From Blastococcus sp. LR1 (GTDB lineage: Bacteria > Actinomycetota > Actinomycetes > Mycobacteriales > Geodermatophilaceae): a stretch of 64,000 nucleotides of DNA. The notes below the pieces were generated by a model. It did no database searches and was not told the origin of the DNA. It saw nothing but the letters and a program-made list of their open reading frames with translations. Below are positions 10,516 to 19,154 of this stretch, in pieces; the stretch's first letter is position 1; the number at the start of each line of letters is the position of its first letter. Position numbers and translations under genes: made by a program. The stretch spans positions 62,001-126,000 of the forward strand of contig NZ_JAIUJY010000005.1 in NCBI RefSeq assembly GCF_020166105.1, in the 5' to 3' direction.

Positions 10516-10677
10516 ATGAACACGATGGCGTGCCGGGCAGTGGCCCAGGCCGGGTTGTCCGCCGCGACCGCCTCGGCGGACGACGAAGGGGCCTGGCCGC
10601 TGCTGCTCGTCGCCGGCTGGCTCACCACCGCCGCCGACCTGACCCTCGAGCAGACCCTGCTGGACTCGCTGGTCTGA
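10516..10677 (+). CDS. Small hypothetical protein, 53 residues
   Basis: ATG at 10516, ending TGA at 10677. The predicted peptide begins MNTMACRAVAQAGLSAA and has a hydrophobic stretch (WPLLLVAGWLTTAA). Third codon positions are GC-rich and acidic residues are clustered, as expected of a real gene, but I recognise no family and the ribosome binding site is weak. It may instead be part of the adnA leader. Confidence 0.35.
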   Translation: MNTMACRAVAQAGLSAATASADDEGAWPLLLVAGWLTTAADLTLEQTLLDSLV

Positions 10678-10740
10678 TCGGTGCGTTCCACGCGCCACGC
10701 CTGACGCAGAACCGTCGTATCCCCGTGCTTCCATCGAGGG

Positions 10741-13700
10741 GTGGCGCAGCGCGGAGGTGACGGCGGTCCGGTCTACCGGCTGCTGGCGGGGGAGCCTGCC
10801 CGCACCGGACTCCCGGTGCTCGACCCGACCCAGCAGGCGGTCGTCGACCACCCGGCCGGCCCGCTGCTGGTGCTCGCCGGCCCCGGCACGGGCAAGACGA
10901 CGACGATCGTCGAGGCCGTCGCCACCCGGATCGACGCCGGGATCGACCCCGAGCAGATCCTCGTCCTGACCTTCAGCCGCAAGGCCGCCGCGGAGCTGCG
11001 CACCCGCATTACCTCGCGGGTCGCGCGCACCATCCGCGAGCCGTTGGCCCGCACCTTCCACTCCTACGCGTACGGCGTGCTGCGCCGGGCCGCGGTGCTC
11101 CGCGGCGACCCGCCGCCGCGGTTGCTCACCTCCGCCGAGCAGGACGCCGTCGTCGCCGAGCTGCTGCGCGGCGACGCCGAGGGCCTCGGCACCGTCCGCT
11201 GGCCCGAGGACCTCGTCCCGGCACTGGGCACCGAGGGTTTCCGCGCCGAGCTGCGCGACCTCCTGCTCCGCGCCACCGAGCGCGGCGTGGACTCGGAGCA
11301 GCTGGCCCGCTGGGGGCGGGAGACCGGCAACGAGCACTGGGTGCACGCCGCGGCGTTCCAGCAGCAGTACGAGAACGTCAGCGACTTCTGGGTCGCCTCC
11401 CGCGGTGACGCCTCCGGGTACGACCCCGCCGAGCTCGTCCGCCAGGCGATCCTCGAACTCAGCGAGGACCCCGAGCTGCTCCGCCAGGAGCGCGAGCGCG
11501 CCAGCTGGCTGTTCGTCGACGAGTACCAGGACACCGACCCCGCGCAGGTCGAGCTGCTCGAGCTGCTCGCGGGGGGTGGCGGCAACCTGGTCGCGGTCGG
11601 CGATCCCGACCAGTCGATCTACGCCTTCCGCGGCGCCGAGCCCCGCGGCATCGTCGACTTCCCCGAGCGCTTCCGGCACACCGACGGCCGCGCCGCGCGC
11701 CGGGTCTCCCTGGGGGTCTGCCGGCGGTCCGGCGCGGAGCTCCTCCGGATCAGCCGGCAGGTGGCCGAAGGGCTGCCCGGGCCGTGGGAGCACCGCCGGC
11801 TGGCCGCGGGCGAGGGCATCCCGCCGGGGGAGGGTGAGGTGCACGTCTTCGGTTCCGCCGCGGTCGAGGCCGCCTACGTCGCCGACGTGCTGCGCCGGGC
11901 GCACCTGCTCGACGGCGTCCCGTGGTCGGAGATGGCCGTCGTGGTGCGCACCGCCTCCGTCCTCGGTCCGTTCCGGCGGGCGCTGGCGTCGGCCGGGGTG
12001 CCGGTCACCGTCTCCACCGACGACCTGCCGCTGGCCGCACAGCCAGCCGTCGCCCCGTTCCTGCACTGCCTGTCCGCACTGCTGCCCGGCGCGGACGGGG
12101 AGCCCGCCGGCCTCGACGAGCCCGGTGCCGAGGCGCTGCTCGCCTCCGGGCTGGGCGGAGCCACGGTGCTGGACCTCCGCCGGCTGCGCCGCGCGGTCCG
12201 GATCGCGCTGGCCAAGCAGGGAGTGGACGTCGCCGAGCGCGGTGCGCCGCTCGCGGACGCGCTCACCGACCCCGCCCTGCTGGAGGCGTTGCCCGAGCAC
12301 GTCGCGCGTCCGGCCGCACGGGTGGCCGCGGTGCTGGATGCCGGCCGAATCGCCCTGGCACTGGACGGCACCGCCGAGGACGTGCTGTGGGCCATGTGGC
12401 AGACGAGCGGCCTGGCCACCCGGTGGGCCCGGGCGAGCGCTGCCGGTGGCCCTCAGGGTGCGGTGGCCGACCGCGACCTCGACGCCGTCGTCGCACTCTT
12501 CGACGCCGCTGCCGGCTTCGTCGACCGTCTCCCGTCGGCCGACGTCCGGGCCTTCGTCGACCACCTCTCCGCGCAGGAGCTGCCAGGTGACACCGGGGCC
12601 GCCCGTGCCGTCGCCGGGGAGACCGTCCGGCTGCTCACCGCGCACGCCTCCAAGGGCCTGGAGTGGGAGGTGGTCTGCGTCTCCGGCGTGCAGGAGGGCG
12701 TATGGCCCGACCTCCGGGAGCGGACGTCGCTGCTGGGCGCCGAGGTGCTCGTGGAGAGGGCGGCCGGCATCGACGGCGCCCGGACGGACCGGCGGGCCCT
12801 GGCGCTGGCCGAGGAGCGGCGGCTGTTCTACGTCGCGGCCACCCGCGCCCGCCGGCGGCTGGTGGTGACCGCGGTCGAGGGTGCGCTCGACGGTGCCGAC
12901 GCAGGCGCGACCGCGTCCCGCTTCCTCGAGCTGGTCTCGCCGTCACCGGCGGAGGGGCGCCCGCTCACCGAGCTGCCGCGCGCGCTCACCCTGCCCGCGC
13001 TCGTGGCCGAGCTGCGCCGCGCGCTCACCGATCCGCAGACCCCGGCCGCCCGCCGCTCCGCCGCCGCCTCGGTGCTCCGCCGGCTCGCCGACCAGGGGGT
13101 GGCCGGTGCCGCCCCGGCCCGCTGGTGGGGGCTGGCCCCGCTCTCCGACGACGCCCCGCTGGTGCCCGAGGAGGAGCCGGTGCGGGTGCGGCCATCGGCG
13201 ATCGAGACCTTCCAGAAGTGCCCGCTGCGCTGGGTGCTCGGCGCGGTGGGGGCCGAGGCCTCGCCCGACTCCACCCGGACGGTCGGCACCGCGGTGCACG
13301 ACGTCGCGCAGCAGGTCGCCGAGGGGCTGCCGGCGACCGATGCCCGCGCGGTCCTCGACGCCGAGCTCGACCAGCTGGACCTCGGTCCCGGCTGGGCCGA
13401 CCAGCGGCAGCGCGTGCAGGCCCAGGAGATGCTCGACCGCTTCCTGCAGTGGCACGCCGCCAACGGTCGCGAGCTGCTCGCCGCCGAGGGCAACGTCGAC
13501 GTCGTCGTCGGCCGGGCGCGGATCCGCGGGCAGGTCGACCGCCTGGAACGCGACTCGGAGGGCCGGCTGGTCGTCATCGACCTGAAGACCGGGAAGACCG
13601 CGGCGAAGAACACCGAGGAGCACGGTCAGCTCGCGGCCTACCAGGTGGCGGTCGCCGCGGGCGGGTTCGCCGAGCACGGCACGGTGCCCGGCGGAGCGGC

Positions 13701-13923
13701 CCTGCTGCAGGTCGGCACCGGTGCCAAGGCCAAGGAGCAGCACCAGGAGCCACTGCCGGGCGACGTGCCGGTGGGCGAGACCTGGGCCGGGCAGCTCGTC
13801 GCCGAGGTGGGTGACGGAATGGGCGCCGGGACCTTCGAGGTGCGCACCGGTTCCCACTGCTCCCGCTGCCCCGCGCGGCGCAGCTGCCCGCTGCAGGAGC
13901 CGGGCCGGCAGGTGACCGGATGA
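10741..13923 (+). CDS. adnA: AdnA subunit of the AdnAB helicase-nuclease
   Basis: One subunit of the actinobacterial double-strand-break resection motor-nuclease. The 1060-residue protein has a UvrD-type SF1 helicase: Walker A LAGPGTGKTT (about 45-54), Walker B FVDEYQDTDP (about 258-267), GDPDQSIYAFRG (motif III), and HASKGLEWE and VAATRAR near motifs V/VI. A RecB-type nuclease domain follows, with VVIDLKTGK near 945. An early Cys (QKCPLRW, about 826) and a C-terminal cluster CSRCPARRSC (about 1040-1050) make an AddB-like iron-sulfur nuclease signature. It starts with GTG at 10741 and overlaps adnB by ATGA. Length matches mycobacterial AdnA (~1045). Confidence 0.93.
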   Translation: MAQRGGDGGPVYRLLAGEPARTGLPVLDPTQQAVVDHPAGPLLVLAGPGTGKTTTIVEAVATRIDAGIDPEQILVLTFSRKAAAELRTRITSRVARTIREPLARTFHSYAYGVLRRAAVLRGDPPPRLLTSAEQDAVVAELLRGDAEGLGTVRWPEDLVPALGTEGFRAELRDLLLRATERGVDSEQLARWGRETGNEHWVHAAAFQQQYENVSDFWVASRGDASGYDPAELVRQAILELSEDPELLRQERERASWLFVDEYQDTDPAQVELLELLAGGGGNLVAVGDPDQSIYAFRGAEPRGIVDFPERFRHTDGRAARRVSLGVCRRSGAELLRISRQVAEGLPGPWEHRRLAAGEGIPPGEGEVHVFGSAAVEAAYVADVLRRAHLLDGVPWSEMAVVVRTASVLGPFRRALASAGVPVTVSTDDLPLAAQPAVAPFLHCLSALLPGADGEPAGLDEPGAEALLASGLGGATVLDLRRLRRAVRIALAKQGVDVAERGAPLADALTDPALLEALPEHVARPAARVAAVLDAGRIALALDGTAEDVLWAMWQTSGLATRWARASAAGGPQGAVADRDLDAVVALFDAAAGFVDRLPSADVRAFVDHLSAQELPGDTGAARAVAGETVRLLTAHASKGLEWEVVCVSGVQEGVWPDLRERTSLLGAEVLVERAAGIDGARTDRRALALAEERRLFYVAATRARRRLVVTAVEGALDGADAGATASRFLELVSPSPAEGRPLTELPRALTLPALVAELRRALTDPQTPAARRSAAASVLRRLADQGVAGAAPARWWGLAPLSDDAPLVPEEEPVRVRPSAIETFQKCPLRWVLGAVGAEASPDSTRTVGTAVHDVAQQVAEGLPATDARAVLDAELDQLDLGPGWADQRQRVQAQEMLDRFLQWHAANGRELLAAEGNVDVVVGRARIRGQVDRLERDSEGRLVVIDLKTGKTAAKNTEEHGQLAAYQVAVAAGGFAEHGTVPGGAALLQVGTGAKAKEQHQEPLPGDVPVGETWAGQLVAEVGDGMGAGTFEVRTGSHCSRCPARRSCPLQEPGRQVTG

Positions 13924-16900
13924 CCCCCCGCCCCGACGACGGACAGCTCAGCTTCGAGGACTTGCTCGCCGAGGCCGCTGCGGAGACGCCGGCCGCGCGC
14001 CGGCTGCTCACCCCCGCCGAGGTCGCCGAGCGCTGCGGGCTGTCCTACGCGCCGTCGGGCGAGCAGGCGGGCGTCGTCTGTGCGCCCGCGGACCGGCCGC
14101 TGGTCGTCGTCGCCGGCGCCGGGTCGGGCAAGACCGAGACCATGGCCGCGCGGGTCTCCTACCTGGTCGCCAACCGCATCGTCGAGCCCGAGGCGATCCT
14201 CGGGCTCACCTTCACGCGCAAGGCGGCCAGCGAGCTCAACGAGCGCATCCGGCTGCGCCTGGGTGCGCTCGCGCGGCATCCCGACACCGAGGAGGACCTG
14301 CGCGAGCGGCTGGCGATCGCCCAGCCCACGGTCTCGACCTACCACGGGTACGCGGCCGCCCTCGTCGCCGAGCACGGGCTGCGGATCGGTGTGGAGCCCG
14401 GCGCGGGCGTGCTCGGCCCGGCCATGTGCTGGGGGCAGGCGGCCACGGTGGTGGCCGCCTGGACCGGCGACATGTCCGACGTGCCGCTGACCCTGCTCAC
14501 CACCGTCGAGGACGTGCTGGCGCTGGCCGGCGAGATGGGTGAGCACGACGTCACCTCGGCGGCGCTGCGGAACTGGACGGCGCGGCTGGAGTCGCAGATC
14601 GCCGGCTACGCGGACGCCCCGAAGAAGAAGGGCCCCTACGCCGCGGTCACCGAGATGCTCGCCCGGCAGAAGGCGCGGGTGGCGCTGCTGCCGCTGGTCG
14701 AGGCGTTCGAGGCCCGCAAGAAGTCGCTCGGCTCCATCGACTACGCCGACCAGGTCTCCTACGCGGCGCGCATCGCCGTCTCCTCGCCGGAGGTGGGCCG
14801 CCGTGAGCGGGCGCGCTGGAAGGTGGTCCTCCTCGACGAGTACCAGGACACCAGCGTCGGGCAGTTGCGCATGCTCGAGGCGCTCTTCGGTGGCGCCAGC
14901 GGGCACCCGGTGCTCGCCGTGGGCGACCCCCGCCAGTCCATCTACGGCTGGCGCGGCGCGTCGGCCGGCACCATCGAGCGGTTCGACCGCACCTTCCCCG
15001 GGCTTCCCGGCCGGGCGGCCGAGCGGCTCACCCTGGCGACCAGCTGGCGCAACGACGAAGCGGTGCTCGCCGTCGCCAACGCGGTCTCTGGGATGCTCCC
15101 CGAACCGGCCTCACCGTTGCCGGACCTCGCCCCGGCGCCCACCGCCGGCCGCGGCTCGGTGACCGTCGGGCTGTACGAGACGGTCGCCGACGAGACCGCC
15201 GCGCTGGCCGACCGGTTCGCCGCCTGCTGGAACGGCACCGACGCCGTCGTGCAGCCGAAGCCCGACGGGCGGCCACCGTCGATGGCGGTCCTGGTGCGCA
15301 CCCGCAAGCAGCTGCCCGGCATCGCGGCGGCGCTGCGGGAGCGGGGCCTGCCCGTCGAGGTGGTCGGCCTCGGTGGCCTGCTGGAGGTTCCCGAGGTCTC
15401 GGACGTCGTCGCCACGCTCACGGTGCTGGTCGACCCCACGGCCGGTGACGCCCTGGGGCGGCTGCTGACCGGCGCCCGCTGGCGGATCGGCCCGCGCGAC
15501 CTCGCCGCCGTGGAGGCCCGGGCCCGCGCCCTCGTGCACTCCCGCCGCCCGCCCCGACCGGCCGAGGGCGAGGAAGCGGCTGCCGCGGCGACCGCCGAGC
15601 TGCCCCAGGAGCGCGGCAGCATCGTCGAGGCGCTCGACGACCTCGGCGACGCCGAGCAGTACTCGGTGACCGGCTACCGGCGGTTGCGCCACCTGGGTGC
15701 CGAGCTCGCCCACCTGCGCGGACGGATCGGGGAGTCGCTGCCCGACCTGGTCGACGAGGTCGCCCGCACGCTGGGCCTGGAGACCGAGCTCGCCAGCGCG
15801 CCCGGGGTCAGCCCGGCCGGCGCCCGCGCCCACCTCGATGCGCTGCACGGCGTCGCCGCCGAGTTCACCGAGCTGGCCGAGCTGCCGTCGCTGCCGGCGT
15901 TCCTGGGCTACCTGCGCGACGCCGAGCAGCGCGAGCGCGGTCTCGAGCCGGGGGAGGTGGCGGTCAACCCGGAGGCGGTCCAGCTGCTCACCGGCCACTC
16001 GGCGAAGGGCCTGGAGTGGGACGTCGTCGCCGTGCCCGGGATGACCGACGGGCAGTTCCCTTCGCGCAGCAACGCCAGCGACTCCTGGATCAAGGACCCG
16101 GGAGCCGTGCCCGCCGAGCTGCGGCTCACCGACCGGGCGGAGCTGCCCGCGCTGAAGCTGCCGGTCCCCGGTTCCGGCGACCAGGCGGCGGTCCGGAATG
16201 CGCTCGAGGAGTACGTGCAGGACTGGAAGGACTTCGGCCTCGACGAGGAGATCCGCCTCGGCTACGTCGCCGTCACCCGCGCCAAGCGGCTGCTGCTGTG
16301 CTCCGGCAGCTGGTGGCGCGACGGCGTCAAGCCGTGCGGCCCGTCGTCCCTGCTGACCACCGCGAAGGAGACGTGCGAGGCCGGTGCCGGCACCGTCGTG
16401 CAGTGGGCGCCGGCGCCGGAGGACGGTGCGATCAACCCCGCGCTGGAGGAGTGGCCGGTCGGGGTGTGGCCGACCGATCCGCTCTCGGAGCCGCGTCGAC
16501 GGGCGTTGACCGCCGCCGCCCAGCTGGTGGAGGGCGCGGCTCCGCACCCGCTGGACCCCGAACTGAGCCTCGGTGGCGAGGACGAGCTGGTCGACTCCTG
16601 GGTGCGCGACGCCGACCTGCTGCTGCGCGAGCGCGCGCGGCACGACAGCACGACCGTCGACGTGCCACTGCCCTCGCACCTGTCGGTGTCGGCGCTGGTC
16701 ACCCTTCGCCGGGACCCCGGGGAGCTGGCCCGCCGACTGCGCCGCCCGATGCCGGCCGCGCCCGCGCCCCAGGCCCGCCGGGGCACCGCGTTCCACGCCT
16801 GGCTCGAGGAGCGGTTCGGTGCCGCACGCCTGGTCGATCTCGACGAGCTGCCCGGCTCCGGGGACGAGCTGGCCGCGCCGGACGACGCGCTCGACGAGCT

Positions 16901-17261
16901 GCGGGACGCCTTCCTGGCCAGCGAGTGGGCGGAGCGGCAGCCGATCGAGGTCGAGGTGCCGTTCGAGACGCCGCTGGGTGCGCTCACCCTGCGCGGCCGG
17001 ATCGACGCGGTGTTCCAGCGGGAGGACGGCGGCTTCGAGGTCATCGACTGGAAGACCGGGCCGCCGCCCACCGCGAGCGAGCTGGCCGCCGCGTCGGTGC
17101 AGCTGGCCGCCTACCGGCTGGGCTGGGCGCGGCTGACCGGGGTGCCCGTCGAGCGGGTGAGCGCCGGGTTCCACCACGTCGCCGCGAAGGAGACGATCCG
17201 GCCGGTCGACCTGCTCGACGAGTCCGGCCTGCTCGCCCTCGTGAGCGGCACCGAGGCGTAG
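13920..17261 (+). CDS. adnB: AdnB subunit of the AdnAB helicase-nuclease
   Basis: The second, translocating motor and nuclease of AdnAB. The 1113-residue protein has Walker A VAGAGSGKTET (about 64-74), Walker B LLDEYQDTSVG (about 303-313), GDPRQSIYGWRG, GHSAKGLEWD and VAVTRAKR. The C-terminal RecB-like nuclease is marked by RGTAFHAWLEERF and VIDWKTGPPPT (about 1041). ATG at 13920 overlaps the adnA stop by four bases, so a 1:1 heterodimer is expected. Length is close to mycobacterial AdnB (~1095). No recBCD genes are in the window. Confidence 0.93.
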   Translation: MTPRPDDGQLSFEDLLAEAAAETPAARRLLTPAEVAERCGLSYAPSGEQAGVVCAPADRPLVVVAGAGSGKTETMAARVSYLVANRIVEPEAILGLTFTRKAASELNERIRLRLGALARHPDTEEDLRERLAIAQPTVSTYHGYAAALVAEHGLRIGVEPGAGVLGPAMCWGQAATVVAAWTGDMSDVPLTLLTTVEDVLALAGEMGEHDVTSAALRNWTARLESQIAGYADAPKKKGPYAAVTEMLARQKARVALLPLVEAFEARKKSLGSIDYADQVSYAARIAVSSPEVGRRERARWKVVLLDEYQDTSVGQLRMLEALFGGASGHPVLAVGDPRQSIYGWRGASAGTIERFDRTFPGLPGRAAERLTLATSWRNDEAVLAVANAVSGMLPEPASPLPDLAPAPTAGRGSVTVGLYETVADETAALADRFAACWNGTDAVVQPKPDGRPPSMAVLVRTRKQLPGIAAALRERGLPVEVVGLGGLLEVPEVSDVVATLTVLVDPTAGDALGRLLTGARWRIGPRDLAAVEARARALVHSRRPPRPAEGEEAAAAATAELPQERGSIVEALDDLGDAEQYSVTGYRRLRHLGAELAHLRGRIGESLPDLVDEVARTLGLETELASAPGVSPAGARAHLDALHGVAAEFTELAELPSLPAFLGYLRDAEQRERGLEPGEVAVNPEAVQLLTGHSAKGLEWDVVAVPGMTDGQFPSRSNASDSWIKDPGAVPAELRLTDRAELPALKLPVPGSGDQAAVRNALEEYVQDWKDFGLDEEIRLGYVAVTRAKRLLLCSGSWWRDGVKPCGPSSLLTTAKETCEAGAGTVVQWAPAPEDGAINPALEEWPVGVWPTDPLSEPRRRALTAAAQLVEGAAPHPLDPELSLGGEDELVDSWVRDADLLLRERARHDSTTVDVPLPSHLSVSALVTLRRDPGELARRLRRPMPAAPAPQARRGTAFHAWLEERFGAARLVDLDELPGSGDELAAPDDALDELRDAFLASEWAERQPIEVEVPFETPLGALTLRGRIDAVFQREDGGFEVIDWKTGPPPTASELAAASVQLAAYRLGWARLTGVPVERVSAGFHHVAAKETIRPVDLLDESGLLALVSGTEA

Positions 17262-17297
17262 GTGGCGAGTCGACCTGGAGACTCGTCGACACGTCGC

Positions 17298-17792
17298 TCA
17301 GTCGAGGAGTAGCCCGAACTCGCGCACGGGGGCGCCGGCGGGCGAGCGGTGCAGCGCCGACGGCGTCATGCCGAGTCTCTGCGCCACCGCGACCGAGGCG
17401 GCGTTGTCCGCGTGGATCATCGAGACGAGCCGCTCGATCCCGCGCTCGCGAGCCAGATCCACCGCGATCCGGGCGGCGGCCGTCGCGAGCCCGCGGCCCC
17501 AGAACCGGCGGCCCAGCCGCCAGCCGGCCTCGAGCGAGCCGGTCGGCCCCCAGGGGTGGCTCCAGGGAAGGATGCCGGCGAAACCGGCCACCTCGCCGTC
17601 GCTGACCACGCTGAACAGGCACAGCCCCGTGCGCTCGGCCAGCTCCTGCTGCCCGTGGACCAGACCCGCGTAGTACTCCCGGTCCCGTACCTCGCCCGAG
17701 CCGACGAACCGCATGACCTCGGCGTCGTCGAACAGCTCGAACCACGGGTCGGCGTCGGCGTTCGTGGGCACCCGGAGCTCCACCGCCGTCAC
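17298..17792 (-). CDS. GNAT-family N-acetyltransferase
   Basis: A 164-residue acetyltransferase of the RimJ/RimL-like type. The acetyl-CoA motif A is GWRLGRRFWGRGLATAA (about 89-105), followed by NAASVAVAQRLGMTPS (about 132-147), where RimJ relatives usually have the conserved Asn. It is third in a minus-strand operon: its ATG overlaps the stop of the membrane-protein gene (ATGA, 17789-17792). The substrate is unknown; protein N-termini or small amines are both possible. Confidence 0.85.
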   Translation of the reverse strand: MTAVELRVPTNADADPWFELFDDAEVMRFVGSGEVRDREYYAGLVHGQQELAERTGLCLFSVVSDGEVAGFAGILPWSHPWGPTGSLEAGWRLGRRFWGRGLATAAARIAVDLARERGIERLVSMIHADNAASVAVAQRLGMTPSALHRSPAGAPVREFGLLLD

Positions 17793-18247
17793 CGACCCGT
17801 CTTCTCGGCCCGCCGGCTGCGCCGCTGGGCCCAGAACACGCCGGACAGGATCAGCAGGAGGAACGCGTAGATGCCGGCACAGATCGCCACGAGGGCCCCC
17901 GGCATGACGACGTCGTTGCGTGCCCGGTCCTCCTCGGGATGCCAGCGGGCCAGGTCCGTGTCGCCGTCGTAGAGGGTGCTCGGGCAGTCGTACAAGGTCC
18001 CTGTCCGCCCGTCGCCGTCGACCACGACGAGCTCCGAAGGGTTGCGGCAGGAGCGACCGAGGCCGGCGTCGTCGGCGTCCACGGTCACCACCTCGGTCAC
18101 CGTCACCTCGGTCTCGGGCTGGTTCCAGTAGTCCCAGTCGCTCATCGACGAGAGGACGCCGGCACCGACGCAGACGACGAGGAGGATCAGCGCCGCCACC
18201 CAGAAGCGCTCCAGCAGTTCCTGGATCCGCTGCTGCCGCGAGCTCAC
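17789..18247 (-). CDS. Two-TM membrane protein with an extracytoplasmic loop, unknown function
   Basis: A 152-residue protein. The first membrane segment is about 15-35 (FWVAALILLVVCVGAGVL) and the second about 118-138 (VMPGALVAICAGIYAFLLL). Between them is an acidic loop rich in Val/Thr/Glu with two cysteines (LGRSCRN and LYDCPST) that could form a disulfide. GTG at 18247 overlaps the hydrolase stop (GTGA) and its own stop overlaps the GNAT start, so the three genes are co-translated. I do not recognise the family. The membrane gene at 47350 has a similar plan: TM, loop with two Cys, TM. Confidence 0.7.
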   Translation of the reverse strand: MSSRQQRIQELLERFWVAALILLVVCVGAGVLSSMSDWDYWNQPETEVTVTEVVTVDADDAGLGRSCRNPSELVVVDGDGRTGTLYDCPSTLYDGDTDLARWHPEEDRARNDVVMPGALVAICAGIYAFLLLILSGVFWAQRRSRRAEKTGR

Positions 18248-19098
18248 GACGTGGCGACGCGGTCCAGGATCGCGCGGGCCAGCTGCTCCGGTGCCTGCTC
18301 CGGGATCCAGTGCGTGACGCCAGGCAGCTCGACGAAGCGGTAGTCGCCGGTCACGAACTCCTCGCACGCCTCCGCGGCGGTGCGGCCGATGGCGACGTCG
18401 CCATCGCTCCACACGTAGGTGGTGGGCACCCCGACCTTGTCCACCTTGATGTCGGAGCTCATGGCGCGGTACCAGTTCAGCGCCGCGGTGAGCGCGCCCG
18501 GCGCGGACAGCACCGCCACGTACTCGTCGACCGCCTCGGGCGGGATCCCGGTCTCGCCCTGCTGCCCGCCCTGGAGCATGCGGCGCAGTCGGCGCGCGTC
18601 GTCGGCGAGCAGCACCTCCTCGGCCTTGCCCTGCTGCCAGAAGAGCCGGATGTAGGCCGACCGCTCCTTCTGCTCGGGGTCGATCCGGAAGGCGGCCGTG
18701 TACGCGGCGGGGTGCGGCACCGAGACCGCGGTGAGCGAACGGACCCGGTCGGGGTGCCAGGCGGCCATCGTCCAGGCGACGTTCGCGCCCCAGTCGTGGC
18801 CGACGACGTCGGCCACCGGGATCTCCAGGGCGGTCATCAGGTCCGCCGTCACCTGGGCCAGGTTCTGCATCGCGTAGGCGTCGACGTCGGCCGGTCGCGC
18901 GCCGGGGGAGTAGCCCAGCTGGTCGGGCGCGTAGGTGCGCAGCCCCGCCTGGGTGAGCAGCGGGGAGACCGCGGCCCACGACGCGGAGGTCTCGGGGAAG
19001 CCGTGCAGCAGCAGCACCGGCCGCCCGTCCTCGGGTCCGTCGACGCGCACGTCGAAGGTCAGGTCGCCGACATCGGTCCGCAGCAGCTCTCCGGGCAT
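18244..19098 (-). CDS. Alpha/beta hydrolase, epoxide hydrolase / dehalogenase type
   Basis: A 284-residue alpha/beta hydrolase. The oxyanion-region motif is LLHGFPETSASW (about 30-41). The nucleophile elbow is GHDWGAN (about 99-105), where an Asp takes the usual Ser place, as in epoxide hydrolases and haloalkane dehalogenases. The catalytic His is in GVTHWIPEQAP (about 261). The acid is probably in WSDGDVAIG. The HGFPETSASW motif favours epoxide hydrolase. It is first in a three-gene operon with a membrane protein and a GNAT. The physiological substrate is unknown. Confidence 0.85.
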   Translation of the reverse strand: MPGELLRTDVGDLTFDVRVDGPEDGRPVLLLHGFPETSASWAAVSPLLTQAGLRTYAPDQLGYSPGARPADVDAYAMQNLAQVTADLMTALEIPVADVVGHDWGANVAWTMAAWHPDRVRSLTAVSVPHPAAYTAAFRIDPEQKERSAYIRLFWQQGKAEEVLLADDARRLRRMLQGGQQGETGIPPEAVDEYVAVLSAPGALTAALNWYRAMSSDIKVDKVGVPTTYVWSDGDVAIGRTAAEACEEFVTGDYRFVELPGVTHWIPEQAPEQLARAILDRVATS

Positions 19099-19154
19099 GC
19101 CCTGGACGCTAGCCGGGAGCAGGTCCGCGCGCTGGCAGCACTACCGTCGAGCCC

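Noticed and set aside
9763-12645. 960-codon antisense frame over adnA
   Set aside because: Same mirror effect; adnA motifs are intact on the plus strand.
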